Of a stretch of DNA of 36,831 nt, positions 32,723 through 36,831 are shown in pieces. Where the stretch lies: assembly GCF_016745505.1 (NCBI RefSeq), contig NZ_JAERUC010000009.1, positions 1 through 36,831 on the forward strand, in the 5' to 3' direction. The position numbers and the translations under genes were made by a program. The stretch comes from Streptomyces silvae. GTDB taxonomy: Bacteria; Actinomycetota; Actinomycetes; Streptomycetales; Streptomycetaceae. The notes below the pieces were generated by a model, which saw only the letters and a list, made by a program, of their open reading frames with translations, did not search any database and was not told the DNA's origin. How positions within the stretch are numbered: the first letter of the stretch is position 1; each line of letters begins with the position of its first letter.

Positions 32723-32814
32723 TCACAGGCAGCGACCGCCGTCACATTATCAGGGATTTCTCAGGTGATTTCGGGCCTGTTAACCGGCTCGTGCATCAGT
32801 TCTGAAACAAAGCA

Positions 32815-32849
32815 CGTGTCCCGCCCCGAAGTCTTCGGGGCGGGACACG
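32815..32849 (-). terminator. rne terminator
   Basis: A 35-base near-perfect palindrome (arms CGTGTCCCGCCCCGAA and its complement; effectively a 15-bp stem with a small loop) lies 28 bases past the rne stop. On the minus strand it is followed by TGCTTTGTTTC, a U-rich tract. Confidence 0.88.
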
Positions 32850-32877
32850 GATCGATGAACAACCGGTTACGGAATGC

Positions 32878-35800
32878 TCATTCGGCGGTCGTTCCCGAGT
32901 CGGCCGACGACGTCGAGGCCGTCACGGAAGGCGACGACTGCTCGGCGGCGACTGTCTTCTTCGACGCCGCCTTCTTCGTCGTCGTCTTCTTCGCGGTGGT
33001 CTTCTTCGCGGCCGTCTTGGCTGCCGCCTTCTTGGGGGCGGCGGCCTTCTTGGCCGTGGCCTTCTTCGCCGTCTTCCGCGCCGCGGCCTTCTTCACCGGG
33101 GCTTCCGACTCCTCGGTGCCGGACGCGGCGACGGGCTCGGCGCCGGAGGCACCGGGCGTGTCGGACCCGGCGTCCGCAACCACGACGACCGCTGCCTCTT
33201 CGGCTCCGGCCGGTGACCCCGCCGGAGCGGTGGCCTTACGGGTCGCACGGCGACGGGCACGCGGCGGGGCGGCGGGAGCGGACTCCTCGTCAGCCGCCGG
33301 GGCCTCGGGCGCCTTCTCCGAGGGTGCCTTCTCCGCGGAGGCCTTCGCCTTGTCCGGGGAAGCGGGCGCCGATGCCTCGACCACCGGGTCCTCGGCCGCG
33401 ACGGGCTCCGCCGCGGGCTCGGCCGGCTGGACCGGCGGCGTCACGTCGGCCTGCTTGGGCGATCCCGCCGGGGCGGTCGCCTTCCGGGTCGCCCTGCGAC
33501 GCGTACGGGCCGGGGGTGCGGCCTCGGCCTCGGGGGCGGCGGGAGCCTCCACCGGGGTCTCGGCCACCGGCTCGGGCTGCCGCTTCTCCTCGGCAGCCGA
33601 AGCAGCCGAAGGCGCCGAATCGGCCGAAGGTGCCGGGGCAGCCGGAGCCGCAGGGGCGGTCTCGGCCACCGGGGCGGGAGCGCCGGCCGGAGCCGTGACC
33701 TTACGGGTCGCGCGCCGGCGGCCACGGCCGCGCGACGCAGCCGCCTCGGCCTCCGCCGGGCTGCTGTACAGCTCCTCGTCGGCGACGAACTCCGGCTCGG
33801 GCAGCGCCACCGGGGCGGCGACCTCGGCGGCCACCTCGGCCTCGGTCTCCACCTCGGCCTCGGCGTGCTGCTCGGCGTGCTCGTGCTCCTGGCCGTGCTC
33901 GTGCTCGTGCCCGGCGCCGCCGCGGCCGCGCTTCTTGGACCGCTTGCCACCGCCGCCACCGGCCGCCGTGGGCTGCTCCATGTGGACGATCACGCCGCGC
34001 CCGTTGCAGTGGACACAGGTCTCGGAGAAGGACTCCAGCAGACCCTGGCCCACCCGCTTACGGGTCATCTGGACCAGGCCCAGCGAGGTGACCTCGGCGA
34101 CCTGGTGCTTCGTACGGTCGCGGCCCAGGCACTCCAGCAGACGCCGCAGCACCAGATCCCGGTTGGACTCCAGCACCATGTCGATGAAGTCGACGACGAC
34201 GATGCCACCGAGGTCGCGCAGCCGCAGCTGACGCACGATCTCCTCGGCCGCCTCCAGGTTGTTCTTGGTGACGGTCTCCTCGAGGTTTCCGCCCTGGCCG
34301 GTGAACTTGCCGGTGTTGACGTCGACGACGACCATCGCCTCGGTCTTGTCGATCACCAGCGAACCGCCGCTCGGCAGGTAGACCTTGCGGTCCAGCGCCT
34401 TCATCAGCTGCTCGTCGATGCGGTACGTCGCGAAGACGTCGACCTCGGACGTCCAGCGCGACAGCCGGTCGCTGAGGTCCGGAGCCACGTGCGAGACGTA
34501 GCCGTGGATGGTCTCCCAGGCGTCGTCACCGCTGACGATCACCTTCGAGAAGTCCTCGTTGAAGATGTCGCGGACGACCCGGACGGTCATGTCCGGCTCG
34601 CCGTAGAGCAGCGTCGGCGCGTTGGAGCTGCTGGTGTTCTTCGACTTCTTCTGGATCTCTTCCCACTGGCCCTGCAGCCGCTCGACGTCGCGGCGGAGCT
34701 CGTCCTCGCTCGCGCCCTCGGCGGCGGTGCGCACGATGACGCCCGCGTCCTCGGGGACGATCTTCTTGAGGATGGTCTTCAGCCGGGCGCGCTCGGTGTC
34801 GGGCAGCTTGCGGCTGATCCCGGTCATCGAGCCCTCGGGCACGTAGACCAGGTAGCGGCCGGGCAGCGAGACCTGGCTGGTCAGGCGGGCGCCCTTGTGG
34901 CCGATCGGGTCCTTCGTCACCTGGACGAGGACGGACTGGCCGGACTTGAGGGCGGTCTCGATGCGGCGCGGCCCGTGGGCCATGCCGAGCGCCTCGAAGT
35001 TGACCTCGCCGGCGTACAGGACTGCGTTGCGGCCCTTGCCGATGTCGACGAAGGCGGCCTCCATGGACGGCAGGACGTTCTGCACCTTGCCCAGGTAGAC
35101 GTTGCCGACGTAGCTGGTGGCCTGCTCCTTGTTGACGTAGTGCTCGACGAGCACGTTGTCCTCGAGGACGCCGATCTGGGTGCGCTCGCCGCTCTGGCGG
35201 ACGACCATGACGCGCTCGACGGCCTCACGGCGGGCCAGGAACTCGGCCTCGGTGATGATCGGCACACGACGGCGGCCCTGCTCACGCCCCTCGCGGCGGC
35301 GCTGCTTCTTGGCCTCCATACGGGTCGAGCCCTTGATGGACTGGACCTCGTCGAAGCCGGTGCCGGGCTCGCGCTCGGCCTCCTTCTTCCGGGGCTCGCG
35401 GACCTTGACGACCGTGCGCTCCGGGTCGTCGGCGCCCGTGCCCGTGTCCTCGCCGGAGGCGTCCCCGCTACGGCGGCGACGGCGGCGACGGCGACGGCTG
35501 CTGCTGGAGCCGGAGGAGGACTCGTGCTCGTCCTCGTCCTCGTCGTCCTGTGCCTGCTGCTCGTCCTCGGAACGGTCCGCGGAGGCGTCGTCCTGCTGCT
35601 CCGCGTCGTCCGTGTCGTTGGCCTCACCGCGACGGCGGCGACGGCCACCGCGACGGCGGCGGCGGGAGGGCCGGTCGCCGTACTCGTCCGTGTCGTCGCC
35701 CTCGTGCTCGGCGTCCGCCCCGGACTCGGGCTCGTGCTCGTCCTCGGCGGGGGCGGCGGCCTCGGCGGGCTGCTCGGCCGGAAGCGTGACCGGCGTCGCG

Positions 35801-36831
35801 GCCGGCTCGGTCTCGACGGCCTCGCCACGACGGCGGCGGCGACGGCGCGAGCCGCCCTGGGGCGCGGACTCGGCGGTCTCGGCGGCGGCGGAGGCCTCGG
35901 CGGCCTGCATGCCCTCGGCCTTGCGCGACGCGCGGTCCGAGCGCTCGGCGCGGTCCGTACGCTCCGAGGACTTCTGATCCTCGAAGTCGTCGCTCTCGTC
36001 GTGGGCCGGGGTGGAACCCGCGGCGGCAGCGGCGGCGGCAGCGGTCTCCGGGGTCTGGAACATCGGCTCGGCGAAGACCGGGGCCTGGAACACGGCCACG
36101 GCGGGGCGCGTCGCGCGGCGGCCCTTGCGGGCGGGCTCCTCGGTCTTCCCGGTGAACTCGGGACGGCCCGCGGCGGCGGTGGCCCGGCGGCGCTGGCGGC
36201 CTCGCGGCGCGGCTTCCTCGACCTGCTCGGTCTCGGAGGCGAGCTCCTCGGCCACTGCGGCGGGGAGCGCCTCACCCGTCTCGGCGACCGCCTCGGCGGC
36301 CTCCTCGACGGGCTGCGGCGAACCGGCCGGGGCCGATGCCTTACGGGAGGCGCGGCGACGGCCACGCGCCGGGGCGGCGGTCTCGGCGGCAGGCGCCTCG
36401 ACGGTCTCCTCGGTACGGGCGGGCTCCGCGGCCTCGGCGGCCGGTTCGGCCACGATCTCGGCCGGGGCGCCGGTCTGCGCGCCCTGCGGCGTACCGGCCG
36501 GAGCCGACGCGCGGCGACGGGCGCGGCCTCGCGGCGCCGCGGCGGGCTCGGCCGGGCTCCCGGCGGCTTCGGCGGCGGGCTCGGTGGCCTTCACCGGCTC
36601 GGCGGCGGGCTCCTGGGCGACGGCCTCGGCCTGCTGGGGGGCGCCCGCCGGAGCGGTGGCCTTACGGACCGCACGGCGACGGGGGCGCGACGGAGCGGCC
36701 TCGGCGGGGGTCTCGGCGACGGCGGTCTCGGCGGTCTCCTCGGCCTCTTCCTCCTCGACCGGCTCGGCCTCGGCGACGGGCTCCACGGCCTCGGCGGCCT
36801 GCGGCGCACCCGCCGGAGCGGTCGCCTTACG
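32878..36831 (-). CDS. rne: Ribonuclease E/G, partial (N-terminus beyond window)
   Basis: 1317 residues are visible and the frame is still open at the window edge. Order: an acidic, Ala/Glu/Pro-rich arm with basic repeats (36831 to about 35300); S1 domain (about 35270-34900; VGNVYLGKVQNVLPSMEAAF); and RNase H/DNase I-like core with the metal aspartates in VVVDVNTGKFTG and VVVDFIDM (about 34340-34170). The Zn-link CVHCNGRG follows near 34003-34021, then a His-rich stretch (33845-33915), more basic repeats, and a lysine/alanine histone H1-like tail (32960-33105). It processes and degrades RNA and likely scaffolds a degradosome through its arms. The long arms on both sides of the core fit the streptomycete RNase E/G type. 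Confidence 0.97.
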   Translation of the reverse strand, partial: RKATAPAGAPQAAEAVEPVAEAEPVEEEEAEETAETAVAETPAEAAPSRPRRRAVRKATAPAGAPQQAEAVAQEPAAEPVKATEPAAEAAGSPAEPAAAPRGRARRRASAPAGTPQGAQTGAPAEIVAEPAAEAAEPARTEETVEAPAAETAAPARGRRRASRKASAPAGSPQPVEEAAEAVAETGEALPAAVAEELASETEQVEEAAPRGRQRRRATAAAGRPEFTGKTEEPARKGRRATRPAVAVFQAPVFAEPMFQTPETAAAAAAAAGSTPAHDESDDFEDQKSSERTDRAERSDRASRKAEGMQAAEASAAAETAESAPQGGSRRRRRRRGEAVETEPAATPVTLPAEQPAEAAAPAEDEHEPESGADAEHEGDDTDEYGDRPSRRRRRGGRRRRRGEANDTDDAEQQDDASADRSEDEQQAQDDEDEDEHESSSGSSSSRRRRRRRRRSGDASGEDTGTGADDPERTVVKVREPRKKEAEREPGTGFDEVQSIKGSTRMEAKKQRRREGREQGRRRVPIITEAEFLARREAVERVMVVRQSGERTQIGVLEDNVLVEHYVNKEQATSYVGNVYLGKVQNVLPSMEAAFVDIGKGRNAVLYAGEVNFEALGMAHGPRRIETALKSGQSVLVQVTKDPIGHKGARLTSQVSLPGRYLVYVPEGSMTGISRKLPDTERARLKTILKKIVPEDAGVIVRTAAEGASEDELRRDVERLQGQWEEIQKKSKNTSSSNAPTLLYGEPDMTVRVVRDIFNEDFSKVIVSGDDAWETIHGYVSHVAPDLSDRLSRWTSEVDVFATYRIDEQLMKALDRKVYLPSGGSLVIDKTEAMVVVDVNTGKFTGQGGNLEETVTKNNLEAAEEIVRQLRLRDLGGIVVVDFIDMVLESNRDLVLRRLLECLGRDRTKHQVAEVTSLGLVQMTRKRVGQGLLESFSETCVHCNGRGVIVHMEQPTAAGGGGGKRSKKRGRGGAGHEHEHGQEHEHAEQHAEAEVETEAEVAAEVAAPVALPEPEFVADEELYSSPAEAEAAASRGRGRRRATRKVTAPAGAPAPVAETAPAAPAAPAPSADSAPSAASAAEEKRQPEPVAETPVEAPAAPEAEAAPPARTRRRATRKATAPAGSPKQADVTPPVQPAEPAAEPVAAEDPVVEASAPASPDKAKASAEKAPSEKAPEAPAADEESAPAAPPRARRRATRKATAPAGSPAGAEEAAVVVVADAGSDTPGASGAEPVAASGTEESEAPVKKAAARKTAKKATAKKAAAPKKAAAKTAAKKTTAKKTTTKKAASKKTVAAEQSSPSVTASTSSADSGTTAE
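33217..33740 (-). repeat. Repeated basic motif array in the C-terminal arm of RNase E/G
   Basis: Three copies of a coding repeat, protein consensus RRRATRK.TAPAG.P, lie near 33217-33262, 33463-33510 and 33685-33740. They recur about 170-250 bases apart and are separated by acidic Ala/Glu/Pro spacers. Confidence 0.8.
36110..36831 (-). repeat. Repeated basic motif array in the N-terminal arm of RNase E/G
   Basis: At least four further copies of the same motif (RRRA..K..APAG.PQ, partly degenerate) lie at about 36325-36366, 36490-36525, 36648-36692 and 36807-36831. A diverged copy (RGRQRRRATAAAGRP) lies near 36165-36215. The array runs off the window. Confidence 0.75.

Larger units (their letters stand above)
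32548..32877. other. 330-bp gap: island B leader region and rne terminator
   Basis: No gene is supported. It holds the rne terminator (32815-32849), a GATAAT -10-like box (32746-32751, minus strand) and stem-loops at 32667-32722, in front of the aminotransferase gene. Confidence 0.65.

Noticed and set aside
32704..32745. GGAACTT...GTC as an ECF sigma (SigE-type) promoter
   Set aside because: The motif points toward the rne stop rather than the island B operon and its spacing is several bases too long; the GGAACT is better explained as one arm of the AGTTCCT/AGGAACT dyad.
33217..36831. CRISPR-like or mobile-element origin of the regularly spaced repeats
   Set aside because: The repeats are in frame, vary in sequence and encode a protein motif within rne; the spacers are low-complexity coding sequence.

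Overview
The window looks like chromosomal DNA of a Streptomyces or close relative: very high GC, frequent GTG starts, and the block rsfS / nadD / proA / proB / obgE / rpmA / rplU / rne in the order I recall from Streptomyces coelicolor (roughly SCO2576-SCO2599). Almost all of it is coded on the minus strand. Calls rest on reading the sequence and remembered family motifs; no database search was made.

Layout. At 1-39 is the 5' part of a tRNA-Ala(GGC). From 156 to 3677 a minus-strand operon holds nadD, an LCP/LytR_C envelope protein, rsfS and a histidine phosphatase. From 3716 to 4114 lie two tiny membrane-protein genes, followed by a divergent M48 metallopeptidase (4225-5385) and two single-pass membrane proteins sharing a short N-terminal motif (5318-7492). 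From 7580 to 10818 are proA, a conserved hypothetical gene and proB.

Two cell-surface glycopolymer islands interrupt this backbone. Island A (11023-17861, between proB and obgE) encodes a pyruvyltransferase-family protein, a family 2 glycosyltransferase, a TagF-like polyol-phosphate polymerase and an IspD-like/SDR fusion resembling CDP-ribitol synthases. It fits a ribitol-phosphate (teichoic acid type) polymer. obgE, rpmA and rplU follow (18216-20401), then a secreted I36-type peptidase inhibitor.

Island B (21303-32547, between rplU and rne) has two converging operons that meet at a perfect 20-bp hairpin. The plus operon carries a hexapeptide N-acetyltransferase, an integral-membrane acyltransferase and a UDP-GlcNAc 2-epimerase-type enzyme. 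The minus operon carries a DegT aminotransferase, a Gfo/Idh oxidoreductase, a GT4, a GT2 and a nucleotide-sugar 6-dehydrogenase, nearly all joined by 4-11 nt overlaps, then a second GT4. The dehydrogenase, oxidoreductase, aminotransferase, acetyltransferase and epimerase match, class for class, the WbpA/B/E/D/I route to UDP-2,3-diacetamido-2,3-dideoxy-mannuronic acid. Island B therefore probably makes a diacetamido-uronic acid (teichuronic-type) wall polymer. No flippase, ABC exporter, priming transferase or clear polymerase for it is present here.

The window ends inside a very large RNase E/G gene (32878 to beyond 36831), whose catalytic core is flanked by long low-complexity arms with a repeated basic motif.
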